A stretch of DNA of 64,000 nucleotides from assembly GCA_947471745.1 (NCBI GenBank), contig CANJKZ010000982.1:1-64000 (forward strand), in the 5' to 3' direction. Position 1 is the first letter of the stretch; the number at the start of each line of letters is the position of its first letter. Below are positions 1 through 9,765 of the stretch, one piece after another. Made by a program: the position numbers and the translations under genes. The DNA comes from Closterium sp. Naga37s-1 (Eukaryota; Streptophyta; Zygnematophyceae; Desmidiales; Closteriaceae). The notes beneath the pieces were generated by a model. The model saw only the letters and a program-made list of their open reading frames with translations, was not told the origin of the DNA and made no database searches.

Positions 1-1
1 C

Positions 2-280
2 ATGGCAGCGGCAGCATCAGAATATGTTGGCGAGCATGGGCAGGGTACGAAGCTTGTGCTTTCTGGGACCGTAGCTTGCCTGTGCTTTGTGCTCGTGCTA
101 ACGGGCTTGTTTTGCTTCTCATCTGGCCCCCTTTGTTTGCTTCTCATCTGCATCCTGAAGCTCACGGTCATGTACCAATCCAGATGCTTGTGTGCCTCAA
201 CCCACCACTGCAAAGAAACAGAAAAAAACGCACACACACATGTCAGGGGCCAGGCCAGGGCTGTCCAGTATCCAAGGTGA
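2..280 (+). CDS. possible short membrane-anchored ORF, doubtful
   Basis: An open frame of 92 codons starts at the ATG at position 2 and may be the 3' part of a frame entering from outside the window. It has an Ala-rich start, then a hydrophobic Leu/Cys/Val-rich stretch at about residues 22-56 that could be one or two membrane segments, then a hydrophilic tail. The tail is encoded by the CA microsatellite and direct repeat, which argues against a conserved C-terminus. I recognise no family. A frame of this length arises readily by chance. It could be the end of a real surface-protein gene or noncoding DNA; I favour noncoding. Confidence 0.15.
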   Translation: MAAAASEYVGEHGQGTKLVLSGTVACLCFVLVLTGLFCFSSGPLCLLLICILKLTVMYQSRCLCASTHHCKETEKNAHTHVRGQARAVQYPR

Positions 281-356
281 CTTTTGAGTCGACTCAAAAG
301 TCACCTCAACTCACCACTGCAAAGAAACAGAAAAAACGCACACACACACATACACA
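231..356 (+). repeat. CA dinucleotide microsatellites
   Basis: Two short CA runs lie at 231-240 (five CA units) and 339-350 (six CA units, followed by TACACATG). They sit at the same place in the two copies of the direct duplication, so they are one ancestral run that has since changed in length. Confidence 0.85.
275..306. repeat. 32-bp perfect palindrome, flank copy
   Basis: The left half reads AGGTGACTTTTGAGTC and the right half is its exact reverse complement; the centre is GTCGAC (SalI). The next pair outward (A at 274, C at 307) does not match, so the perfect palindrome is 32 bp. The inner 26 bp is identical to the palindrome in the array units, and the AGG on the left is also shared with the array. 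The array copies lack the matching CCT on the right, so this flank copy is the most complete version in the window. As single strands it could fold into a hairpin with an AT-rich middle. Confidence 0.95.
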
Positions 357-378
357 TGTCAGGGCTGTCCAGTCTCCA

Positions 379-614
379 CACCACTCTCGTCTTGGCTGTG
401 GTATTGTGTGGAGCTCATGTTTTCTATCTCATTTGCCGTCTATATCTTGCCGATTCACTCGATTTCTGCCGCTACTCAGCCTCTTTTCCCCGTTTCTTCT
501 CCTTTCACATTCGGGCTTTCTGTTATATTGTTTCCTCCTAACTCACCCTTTTCCCTCTACGTCCATCCTCCATAGTGCAGGTTTCACCAGCAGCAGTTCG
601 TTCTCGCGTATCTG
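379..614 (+). promoter_or_regulatory. pyrimidine-rich leader, possible splice-acceptor region
   Basis: This single-copy stretch is rich in T and C. The best tracts are 481-506 (CTCTTTTCCCCGTTTCTTCT and on, one G) and about 545-573. AG dinucleotides follow at 574-575, 579-580 and 589-590, and the first ATG of the repeat is at 621. Pyrimidine tract, AG, short leader and ATG is the arrangement of a trypanosomatid trans-splice acceptor, and would also suit an ordinary 3' splice site. No product is supported, because the frame from 621 closes at 702-704. This may be the original 5' leader of a gene whose first codons gave rise to the array. Confidence 0.3.
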
Positions 615-750
615 TCAGCAATGCCTGGTATGTTCCACCCTTACTTTGGAGTTTGGGTTTTGGCTTGTTCGAACAGCAGCAACAGGGGCAGCAGCAGCAG
701 GTGATGGCAAAGCGAAGTGGTTTTATGCTCCCTGTGCTCTTCCCCCAGAG
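615..750 (+). repeat. first partial unit at the left junction
   Basis: The array begins mid-unit, with module C. The match to the repeat starts at TCAGCA, 615-620, directly before the ATG at 621; upstream bases do not match the repeat. The frame from 621 starts MPGMFHPYFGVW, as in other units. One G is missing from the usual GTTTGGGG run, which shifts it into a Ser-rich tail and a TGA at 702-704. There is also an extra A near 707 in the GCGAAGTGG stretch. Module B' ends at 750, where the first palindrome module begins. Confidence 0.85.
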
Positions 751-3147
751 GTGACTTTTGAGTCGACTCAAAAGTCAGCAGGGAATGGCAAAGCGAGTGG
801 TTTTTATGCTCCCTGTGCTGTGCCCCCAGAGCTTCAGCAATGCCTGGTTATGTTCCACCCTTACTTTGGAGTTTGGGGTTTTGGCTTGTTCGAACAGCAG
901 CAACAGGGGCAGCAGCAGCAGGTGATGGCAAAGCGAGTGGTTTTATGCTCCCTGTGCTCTTCCCCCAGAGGTGACTTTTGAGTCGACTCAAAAGTCAGCA
1001 GGAATGGCAAAGCGGAGTGGTTTTATGCCTCCCTGTGCTGTGCCCCCCAGAGCTTCAGCAATGCCTGGTATGTTCCACCCTTACTTTGGAGTTTGGGGTT
1101 TTTGGCTTGTTCGAACAGCAACAACAGGGGCTAGCAGCAGCAGGTGATGGCAAAGCGAGTGGTTTTATGCTCCCTGTGCTGTGCCCCCAGAGCTTCAGCA
1201 ATGCCTGGTATGTTCCACCCTTACTTTGGAGTTTGGGGGTTTTGGCTTGTTCGAACAGCAGCAACAGGCGGCAGCAGCAGCAGGTGATGGCAAAGCGAGT
1301 GGTTTTATGCTCCCTGTGCTGTGCCCCCAGAGCTTCAGCAATGCCTGGTATGTTCCACCCCTTACTTTGGAGTTTGGGGTTTGGCTTGTTCGAACAGCAG
1401 CAACAGGGGCAAGCAGCAGCAGGTGATGGCAAAAGCGAGTGGTTTTATGCTCCCTGTGCCTGTGCCCCAGAGCTTCAGCAATGCCTGGTATGTTCCACCC
1501 TTACTTTGGAGTTTGGGGTTTTGGCTTGTTCGAACAGCAGCAACAGGGGCAGCAGCAGCAGGTGATGGCAAAGCGAGTGGTTTTATGCTCCCTGTGCTCT
1601 TCCCCAGAGGTGACTTTTGAGTCGACTCAAAAGTCAGCAGGGAATGGCAAAGCGAGTGGTTTTATGCTCCCTGTGCTGTGCCCCCAGAGCTTCAGCAATG
1701 CCTGGTATGTTCCACCCTTACTTTGGAGTTTGGGGTTTTGGCTTGTTCGAACAGGCAAGCAACAGGGGCAGCAGCAGCAGGTGATGGCAAAGCGAGTGGT
1801 TTTATGCTCCCTGTGCTCTTCCCCCAGAGGTGACTTTTGAGTCGACTCAAAAGTCAGCAGGGAATGGCAAAGCGAGTGGTTTTTATGCTCCCTGTGCTGT
1901 GCCCCCAGAGCTTCAGCAATGCCTGGTATGTTCCACCCTTACTTTGGAGTTTGGGGTTTTTGGCTTGTTCGAACAGCAGCAACAGGGGCAGCAGCAGCAG
2001 GTGATGGCAAAGCGAGTGGTTTTATGCTCCCTGTGCTCTTTCCCCCAGAGGTGACTTTTAAGTCGACTCAAAAGTCAGCAGGGAATGGCAAAGCGACGTG
2101 GGTTTTATGCTCCCTGTGCTGTGCCCCCAGAGCTTCAGCAATGCCTGGTATGTTCCACCCTTACTTTGGAGTTTGGGGTTTTGGCTTGTTTCGAACAGCA
2201 GCAACAGGGGGCAGCAGCAGCAGGTGATGGCAAAGCGAGTGGTTTTATGCTCCCTGTGCTCTTCCCCCAGAGGTGACTTTTGAGTCGACTCAAAAGTCAG
2301 CAGGGAATGGCAAAGCGAGTAGGTTTTATGCTCCCTGTGCTGTGCCCCCAGAGCTTCAGCAATGCCCTGGTATGTTCCACCCTTACTTTGGAGTTTTGGG
2401 GTTTTGGCTTGTTTCGAACAGCAGCAACAGGGGCAGCAGCAGCAGGTGATGGCAAAGCGAGTGGTTTTATGCTCCCTGTGCTCTTCCCCCAGAGGTGACT
2501 TTTGAGTCGACTCAAAAGTCAGCAGGGAATGGCAAAGCGAGTGGTTTTATGCTCCCTGTGCTGTGCCCCCAGAGCTTCAGCAATGCCTGGTATGTTCCAC
2601 CCTTACTTTGGAGTTTGGGGTTTTGGCTTGTTCGAACAGCAGCAACAGGGGCAGCAGCAGCAGGTGATGGCAAGCGAGTGGTTTTATGCTCCCTGTGCTC
2701 TTCCCCCAGAGGTGACTTTTGAGTCGACTCAAAAGTCAGCAGGGAATGGCAAAGCGAGTGGTTTTATGCTCCCTGTGCTGTGCCCCCAGAGCTTCAGCAA
2801 TGCCTGGTATGTTCCACCCTTACTTTGGAGTTTGGGGTTTTGGCTTGTTCGAACAGCAGCAACAGGGGCAGCAGCAGCAGGTGATGGCAAAGCGAGTGGT
2901 TTTATGCTCCCTGTGCTCTTCCCCCAGAGGTGACTTTTGAGTCGACTCAAAAGTCAGCAGGGAATGGCAAAGCGAGTGGTTTTATGCTCCCTGTGCTGTG
3001 CCCCCAGAGCTTCAGCAATGCCTGGTATGTTCCACCCTTACTTGGAGTTTGGGGTTTTGGCTTGTTCGAACAGCAGCAACAGGGGCAGCAGCAGCAGGTG
3101 ATGGCAAAGCGAGTGGTTTTTATGCTCCCTGTGCTCTTCCCCCAGAG
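751..3147 (+). repeat. ragged left edge of the array
   Basis: Nine palindrome-bearing segments start at 751, 971, 1610, 1830, 2051, 2273, 2495, 2712 and 2930. Most differ from 218 bp (or from 218 plus multiples of 138) by one to several bases. The differences are almost all single-base insertions or deletions in or beside homopolymers, such as GGTTTTTATG, CCTGGTTATG, GCCCCCCAG and GCAAAAGCG. Substitutions are few, one being G to A at 2060, which breaks the palindrome. The segment at 971-1609 holds four C modules. This is either genuine edge decay or uncorrected long-read error; the bias to homopolymer indels favours error. Confidence 0.85.
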
Positions 3148-3642
3148 GTGACTTTTGAGTCGACTCAAAAGTCAGCAGGGAATGGCAAAGCGAGTGGTTT
3201 TATGCTCCCTGTGCTGTGCCCCCAGAGCTTCAGCAATGCCTGGTATGTTCCACCCTTACTTTGGAGTTTGGGGTTTTGGCTTGTTCGAACAGCAGCAACA
3301 GGGGCAGCAGCAGCAGGTGATGGCAAAGCGAGTGGTTTTATGCTCCCTGTGCTGTGCCCCCAGAGCTTCAGCAATGCCTGGTATGTTCCACCCTTACTTT
3401 GGAGTTTGGGGTTTTGGCTTGTCTCGAACAGCAGCAACAGGGGCAGCAGCAGCAGGTGATGGCAAAGCGAGTGGTTTTATGCTCCCTGTGCTGTGCCCCC
3501 AGAGCTTCAGCAATGCCTGGTATGTTCCACCCTTACTTTGGAGTTTGGGGTTTTGGCTTGTTCGAACAGCAGCAACAGGGGCAGCAGCAGCAGGTGATGG
3601 CAAAGCGAGTGGTTTTATGCTCCCTGTGCTCTTCCCCCAGAG
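3148..3642 (+). repeat. short-unit cluster, three C modules
   Basis: One palindrome is followed by three C modules separated only by B, so two 138-bp units are added to a 218-bp one (expected 494 bp, seen 495). The extra base is in GCTTGTCTCGAACAG at about 3421, which shifts the frame of the second copy. Confidence 0.9.
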
Positions 3643-3860
3643 GTGACTTTTGAGTCGACTCAAAAGTCAGCAGGGAATGGCAAAGCGAGTGGTTTTATGC
3701 TCCCTGTGCTGTGCCCCCAGAGCTTCAGCAATGCCTGGTATGTTCCACCCTTACTTTGGAGTTTGGGGTTTTGGCTTGTTCGAACAGCAGCAACAGGGGC
3801 AGCAGCAGCAGGTGATGGCAAAGCGAGTGGTTTTATGCTCCCTGTGCTCTTCCCCCAGAG
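3643..3860 (+). repeat. reference S-type 218-bp unit, module map
   Basis: This unit shows the standard anatomy. Module A (3643-3676) holds the palindrome: TGACTTTTGAGTC followed by its exact reverse complement, then GCAGGGA. Module B (3677-3722) starts ATGGCAAAGCGAG and ends GTGCCCCCAGAG. Module C (3723-3814) starts CTTCAGCAATGCCTGG, contains GTTTGGGGTTTTGG and TTCGAA, and ends in the CAG/CAA tract and GGTG. Module B' (3815-3860) repeats B except for CTT in place of GTG before the C-run. The four diagnostic sites that separate S from G units are at offsets 80 (C), 84 (A), 88 (A of the ATG) and 96 (T) from the unit start. Confidence 0.95.
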
Positions 3861-3871
3861 GTGACTTTTGA
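3731..3871 (+). other. 46-codon unit ORF, representative
   Basis: In each S-type unit an ATG in module C opens a frame of 46 codons that starts MPGMFHPYFGVWGFGLF, continues with a Gln-rich tract (four Q, G, four Q) and MAKRVVLCSLC, and ends SSPRGDF with a TGA inside the next palindrome. Within this frame the CAG/CAA tract encodes glutamine. An AG (end of CCCCCAGAG) lies just upstream of the ATG. I recognise no domain. Because 218 is not a multiple of three, the next unit is in another frame, so 218-bp tandem copies cannot form a long protein. I do not call it a gene; transcription data would be needed. Confidence 0.3.
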
Positions 3872-4296
3872 GTCGACTCAAAAGTCAGCAGGGAATGGCA
3901 AAGCGAGTGGTTTTATGCTCCCTGTGCTGTGCCCCCAGAGGTTCAGCAATGCCTGGTATGTTCCACCCTTACTTTGGAGTTTGGGGTTTTGGCTTGTTCG
4001 AACAGCAGCAACAGGGGCAGCAGCAGCAGGTGATGGCAAAGCGAGTGGTTTTATGCTCCCTGTGCTCTTCCCCCAGAGGTGACTTTTGAGTCGACTCAAA
4101 AGTCAGCAGGGAATGGCAAAGCGAGTGGTTTTATGCTCCCTGTGCTGTGCCCCCAGAGCTTCAGCAATGCCTGGTATGTTCCACCCTTACTTTGGAGTTT
4201 GGGGTTTTGGCTTGTTCGAACAGCAGCAACAGGGGCAGCAGCAGCAGGTGATGGCAAAGCGAGTGGTTTTATGCTCCCTGTGCTCTTCCCCCAGAG

Positions 4297-4791
4297 GTGA
4301 CTTTTGAGTCGACTCAAAAGTCAGCAGGGAATGGCAAAGCGAGTGGTTTTATGCTCCCTGTGCTGTGCCCCCAGAGCTTCAGCAATGCCTGGTATGTTCC
4401 ACCCTTACTTTGGAGTTTGGGGTTTTGGCTTGTTCGAACAGCAGCAACAGGGGCAGCAGCAGCAGGTGATGGCAAAGCGAGTGGTTTTATGCTCCCTGTG
4501 CTGTGCCCCCAGAGCTTCAGCAATGCCTGGTATGTTCCACCCTTACTTTGGAGTTTGGGGTTTTGGCTTGTTCGAACAGCAGCAACAGGGGCAGCAGCAG
4601 CAGGTGATGGCAAAGCGAGTGGTTTTATGCTCCCTGTGCTGTGCCCCCAGAGCTTCAGCAATGCCTGGTATGTTCCACCCTTACTTTGGAGTTTGGGGTT
4701 TTGGCTTGTTTCGAACAGCAGCAACAGGGGCAGCAGCAGCAGGTGATGGCAAAGCGAGTGGTTTTATGCTCCCTGTGCTTTCCCCCCAGAG
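4297..4791 (+). repeat. short-unit cluster, three C modules
   Basis: Same design as the cluster at 3148: three C modules behind one palindrome, 495 bp. The extra base here is a T in GCTTGTTTCGAACAG near 4710. The frame is intact across the first two copies. The end reads GTGCTTTCCCCCCAGAG instead of GTGCTCTTCCCCCAGAG. Confidence 0.9.
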
Positions 4792-5665
4792 GTGACTTTT
4801 GAGTCGACTCAAAAGTCAGCAGGGAATGGCAAAGCGAGTGGTTTTATGCTCCCTGTGCTGTGCCCCCAGAGCTTCAGCAATGCCTGGTATGTTCCACCCT
4901 TACTTTGGAGTTTGGGGTTTTGGCTTGTTCGAACAGCAGCAACAGGGGCAGCAGCAGCAGGTGATGGCAAAGCGAGTGGTTTTATGCTCCCTGTGCTCTT
5001 CCCCCAGAGGTGACTTTTGAGTCGACTCAAAAGTCAGCAGGGAATGGCAAAGCGAGTGGTTTTTATGCTCCCTGTGCTGTGCCCCCCAGAGCTTCAGCAA
5101 TGCCTGGTATGTTCCACCCTTACTTTGGAGTTTGGGGTTTTGGCTTGTTCGAACAGCAGCAACAGGGGCAGCAGCAGCAGGTGATGGCAAAGCGAGTGGT
5201 TTTATGCTCCCTGTGCTCTTCCCCCAGAGGTGACTTTTGAGTCGACTCAAAAGTCAGCAGGGAATGGCAAAGCGAGTGGTTTTATGCTCCCTGTGCTGTG
5301 CTCCCAGAGCTTCAGCAATGCCTGGTATGTTCCACCCTTACTTTGGAGTTGGGGTTTTGGCTTGTTCGAACAGCAGCAACAGGGGCAGCAGCAGCAGGTG
5401 ATGGCAAAGCGAGTGGTTTTATGCTCCCTGTGCTCTTCCCCCAGAGGTGACTTTTGAGTCGACTCAAAAGTCAGCAGGGAATGGCAAAGCGAGTGGTTTT
5501 ATGCTCCCTGTGCTGTGCCCCCAGAGCTTCAGCAATGCCTGGTATGTTCCACCCTTACTTTGGAGTTTGGGGTTTTGGCTTGTTCGAACAGCAGCAACAG
5601 GGGCAGCAGCAGCAGGTGATGGCAAAGCGAGTGGTTTTTATGCTCCCTGTGCTCTTCCCCCAGAG

Positions 5666-6161
5666 GTGACTTTTGAGTCGACTCAAAAGTCAGCAGGGAA
5701 TGGCAAAGCGAGTGGTTTTATGCTCCCTGTGCTGTGCCCCCAGAGCTTCAGCAATGCCTGGTATGTTCCACCCTTACTTTGGAGTTTGGGGTTTTGGCTT
5801 GTTCGAACAGCAGCAACAGGGGCAGCAGCAGCAGGTGATGGCAAAGCGAGTGGTTTTATGCTCCCTGTGCTGTGCCCCCAGAGCTTCAGCAATGCCTGGT
5901 ATGTTCCACCCCTTACTTTGGAGTTTGGGGTTTTGGCTTGTTCGAACAGCAGCAACAGGGGCAGCAGCAGCAGGTGATGGCAAAGCGAGTGGTTTTATGC
6001 TCCCTGTGCTGTGCCCCCAGAGCTTCAGCAATGCCTGGTATGTTTCCACCCTTACTTTGGAGTTTGGGGTTTTGGCTTGTTCGAACAGCAGCAACAGGGG
6101 CAGCAGCAGCAGGTGATGGCAAAGCGAGTGGTTTTATGCTCCCTGTGCTCTTCCCCCAGAG
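5666..6161 (+). repeat. short-unit cluster, three C modules
   Basis: Three C modules behind one palindrome, 496 bp, with an extra C in TTCCACCCCTTAC (about 5910) and an extra T in ATGTTTCCACCC (about 6042). Both are single-base homopolymer insertions. Confidence 0.9.
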
Positions 6162-7688
6162 GTGACTTTTGAGTCGACTCAAAAGTCAGCAGGGAATGGC
6201 AAAGCGAGTGGTTTTATGCTCCCTGTGCTGTGCCCCCAGAGCTTCAGCAATGCCTGGTATGTTCCACCCTTACTTTGGAGTTTGGGGTTTTGGCTTGTTC
6301 GAACAGCAGCAACAGGGGCAGCAGCAGCAGGTGATGGCAAAGCGAGTGGTTTTATGCTCCCTGTGCTCTTCCCCCAGAGGTGACTTTTGAGTCGACTCAA
6401 AAGTCAGCAGGGAATGGCAAAGCGAGTGGTTTTATGCTCCCTGTGCTGTGCCCCCAGAGCTTCAGCAATGCCTGGTATGTTCCACCCTTACTTTGGAGTT
6501 TGGGGTTTTGGCTTGTTCGAACAGCAGCAACAGGGGCAGCAGCAGCAGGTGATGGCAAAGCGAGTGGTTTTATGCTCCCTGTGCTCTTCCCCCAGAGGTG
6601 ACTTTTGAGTCGACTCAAAAGTCAGCAGGGAATGGCAAAGCGAGTGGTTTTATGCTCCCTGTGCTGTGCCCCCAGAGCTTCAGCAATGCCTGGTATGTTC
6701 CACCCTTACTTTGGAGTTTGGGGTTTTGGCTTGTTCGAACAGCAGCAACAGGGGCAGCAGCAGCAGGTGATGGCAAAGCGAGTGGTTTTATGCTCCCTGT
6801 GCTCTTCCCCCAGAGGTGACTTTTGAGTCGACTCAAAAGTCAGCAGGGAATGGCAAAGCGAGTGGTTTTATGCTCCCTGTGCTGTGCCCCCAGAGCTTCA
6901 GCAATGCCTGGTATGTTCCACCCTTACTTTGGAGTTTGGGGTTTTGGCTTGTTCGAACAGCAGCAACAGGGGCAGCAGCAGCAGGTGATGGCAAAGCGAG
7001 TGGTTTTATGCTCCCTGTGCTCTTCCCCCAGAGGTGACTTTTGAGTCGACTCAAAAGTCAGCAGGGAATGGCAAAGCGAGTGGTTTTATGCTCCCTGTGC
7101 TGTGCCCCCAGAGCTTCAGCAATGCCTGGTATGTTCCACCCTTACTTTGGAGTTTGGGGTTTTGGCTTGTTCGAACAGCAGCAACAGGGGCAGCAGCAGC
7201 AGGTGATGGCAAAGCGAGTGGTTTTATGCTCCCTGTGCTCTTCCCCCAGAGGTGACTTTTGAGTCGACTCAAAAGTCAGCAGGGAATGGCAAAGCGAGTG
7301 GTTTTATGCTCCCTGTGCTGTGCCCCCAGAGCTTCAGCAATGCCTGGTATGTTCCACCCTTACTTTGGAGTTTGGGGTTTTGGCTTGTTCGAACAGCAGC
7401 AACAGGGGCAGCAGCAGCAGGTGATGGCAAAGCGAGTGGTTTTATGCTCCCTGTGCTCTTCCCCCAGAGGTGACTTTTGAGTCGACTCAAAAGTCAGCAG
7501 GGAATGGCAAAGCGAGTGGTTTTATGCTCCCTGTGCTGTGCCCCCAGAGCTTCAGCAATGCCTGGTATGTTCCACCCTTACTTTGGAGTTTGGGGTTTTG
7601 GCTTGTCTCGAACAGCAGCAACAGGGGCAGCAGCAGCAGGTGATGGCAAAGCGAGTGGTTTTATGCTCCCTGTGCTCTTCCCCCAGAG

Positions 7689-8044
7689 GTGACTTTTGAG
7701 TCGACTCAAAAGTCAGCAGGGAATGGCAAAGCGAGTGGTTTTATGCTCCCTGTGCTGTGCCCCCAGAGCTTCAGCAATGCCTGGTATGTTCCACCCTTAC
7801 TTTGGAGTTTGGGGTTTTGGCTTGTTCGAACAGCAGCAACAGGGGCAGCAGCAGCAGGTGATGGCAAAGCGAGTGGTTTTATGCTCCCTGTGCTGTGCCC
7901 CCAGAGCTTCAGCAATGCCTGGTATGTTCCACCCTTACTTTGGAGTTTGGGGTTTTGGCTTGTTCGAACAGCAGCAACAGGGGCAGCAGCAGCAGGTGAT
8001 GGCAAAGCGAGTGGTTTTATGCTCCCTGTGCTCTTCCCCCAGAG
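7689..8044 (+). repeat. short-unit cluster, two C modules
   Basis: Exactly 356 bp (218 + 138). It is followed by a unit with the first diagnostic base changed and TTTGATG, then by a unit with GGGACAGC. The same three-unit series recurs at 14762-15553. Confidence 0.9.
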
Positions 8045-9134
8045 GTGACTTTTGAGTCGACTCAAAAGTCAGCAGGGAATGGCAAAGCGAGTGGTTTTAT
8101 GCTCCCTGTGCTGTGCCCCCAGAGGTTCAGCAATGCCTGGTATGTTCCACCCTTACTTTGGAGTTTGGGGTTTTGGCTTGTTCGAACAGCAGCAACAGGG
8201 GCAGCAGCAGCAGGTGATGGCAAAGCGAGTGGTTTGATGCTCCCTGTGCTCTTCCCCCAGAGGTGACTTTTGAGTCGACTCAAAAGTCAGCAGGGAATGG
8301 CAAAGCGAGTGGTTTTATGCTCCCTGTGCTGTGCCCCCAGAGCTTCAGCAATGCCTGGTATGTTCCACCCTTACTTTGGAGTTTGGGGTTTTGGCTTGTT
8401 CGAACAGCAGCAACAGGGACAGCAGCAGCAGGTGATGGCAAAGCGAGTGGTTTTATGCTCCCTGTGCTCTTCCCCCAGAGGTGACTTTTGAGTCGACTCA
8501 AAAGTCAGCAGGGAATGGCAAAGCGAGTGGTTTTATGCTCCCTGTGCTGTGCCCCCAGAGCTTCAGCAATGCCTGGTATGTTCCACCCTTACTTTGGAGT
8601 TTGGCGTTTTGGCTTGTTCGAACAGCAGCAACAGGGGCAGCAGCAGCAGGTGATGGCAAAGCGAGTGGTTTTATGCTCCCTGTGCTCTTCCCCCAGAGGT
8701 GACTTTTGAGTCGACTCAAAAGTCAGCAGGGAATGGCAAAGCGAGTGGTTTTATGCTCCCTGTGCTGTGCCCCCAGAGCTTCAGCAATGCCTGGTATGTT
8801 CCACCCTTACTTTGGAGTTTGGGGTTTTGGCTTGTTCGAACAGCAGCAACAGGGGCAGCAGCAGCAGGTGATGGCAAAGCGAGTGGTTTTATGCTCCCTG
8901 TGCTCTTCCCCCAGAGGTGACTTTTGAGTCGACTCAAAAGTCAGCAGGGAATGGCAAAGCGAGTGGTTTTATGCTCCCTGTGCTGTGCCCCCAGAGCTTC
9001 AGCAATGCCTGGTATGTTCCACCCTTACTTTGGAGTTTGGGGTTTTGGCTTGTTCGAACAGCAGCAACAGGGGCAGCAGCAGCAGGTGATGGCAAAGCGA
9101 GTGGTTTTATGCTCCCTGTGCTCTTCCCCCAGAG

Positions 9135-9765
9135 GTGACTTTTGAGTCGACTCAAAAGTCAGCAGGGAATGGCAAAGCGAGTGGTTTTATGCTCCCTGTG
9201 CTGTGCCCCCAGAGCTTCAGCAATGCCTGGTATGTTCCACCCTTACTTTGGAGTTTGGGGTTTTGGCTTGTTCGAACAGCAACAACAGGGGCAGCAGCAG
9301 CAGGTGATGGCAAAGCGAGTGGTTTTATGCTCCCTGTGCTGTGCCCCCAGAGCTTCAGCAATGCCTGGTATGTTCCACCCTTACTTTGGAGTTTGGGTTT
9401 TGGCTTGTTCGAACAGCAGCAACAGGGGCAGCAGCAGCAGGTGATGGCAAAGCGAGTGGTTTTATGCTCCCTGTGCTGTGCCCCCAGAGCTTCAGCAATG
9501 CCTGGTATGTTCCACCCTTACTTTGGAGTTTGGGGTTTTGGCTTGTTCGAACAGCAGCAACAGGGGCAGCAGCAGCAGGTGATGGCAAAGCGAGTGGTTT
9601 TATGCTCCCTGTGCTGTGCCCCCAGAGCTTCAGCAATGCCTGGTATGTTCCACCCTTACTTTGGAGTTTGGGGTTTTTGCTTGTTCGAACAGCAGCAACA
9701 GGGGCAGCAGCAGCAGGTGATGGCAAAGCGAGTGGTTTTATGCTCCCTGTGCTCTTCCGCCAGAG
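9135..9765 (+). repeat. short-unit cluster, four C modules
   Basis: Four C modules behind one palindrome (expected 632 bp, seen 631; one G is missing near 9396). The first C carries GCAACAACAGG. Its last unit ends CTTCCGCCAGAG. It pairs with the cluster at 11513 as part of a 2.38-kb internal duplication. Confidence 0.9.

Larger units (their letters stand above)
195..378. repeat. direct duplication flanking a palindrome
   Basis: Positions 195-274 and 304-378 are two copies of one sequence. Both begin CCTCAAC, continue through CACCACTGCAAAGAAACAG, an A-run, a CA run, CATGTCAGGG and CTGTCCAGT, and end in TCCA. They differ by a few substitutions and small indels, including a few extra bases around the CAGGGGCCAGG part of copy 1. 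Between them lies a perfect palindrome. Without the palindrome this is an ordinary tandem duplication with a period of about 109 bp. The layout 'local copy - palindrome - local copy' is the same as inside every 218-bp unit of the array downstream. Confidence 0.9.

Noticed and set aside
275-306. Sequencing adapter or cloning linker, suggested by the perfect palindrome with a SalI site
   Set aside because: The palindrome occurs in about 278 array units at a fixed place with rare shared base changes, so it is part of the genome. The flank copy alone could still be questioned and would need read support.
275-306. Intrinsic transcription terminator
   Set aside because: The hairpin lacks a GC-rich stem and a following T-run, and the sequence is eukaryotic in character.
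1-614. Transposase or retroelement remnant in the flank
   Set aside because: No reverse transcriptase, integrase or transposase motif and no poly-A tail is visible in either strand; only the palindrome and its direct repeats suggest mobility.
76-981. A 301-codon frame crossing from the flank into the array
   Set aside because: It runs through the CA microsatellite, direct duplication and pyrimidine tract, and then through the repeat in one of its frames. Composition follows the repeats, and no conserved feature is visible.
3723-3814. Pathological-type CAG trinucleotide expansion
   Set aside because: The CAG/CAA tract in module C is short and constant between units. Only unit 10419 gains one CAG, so it is not a freely expanding run.
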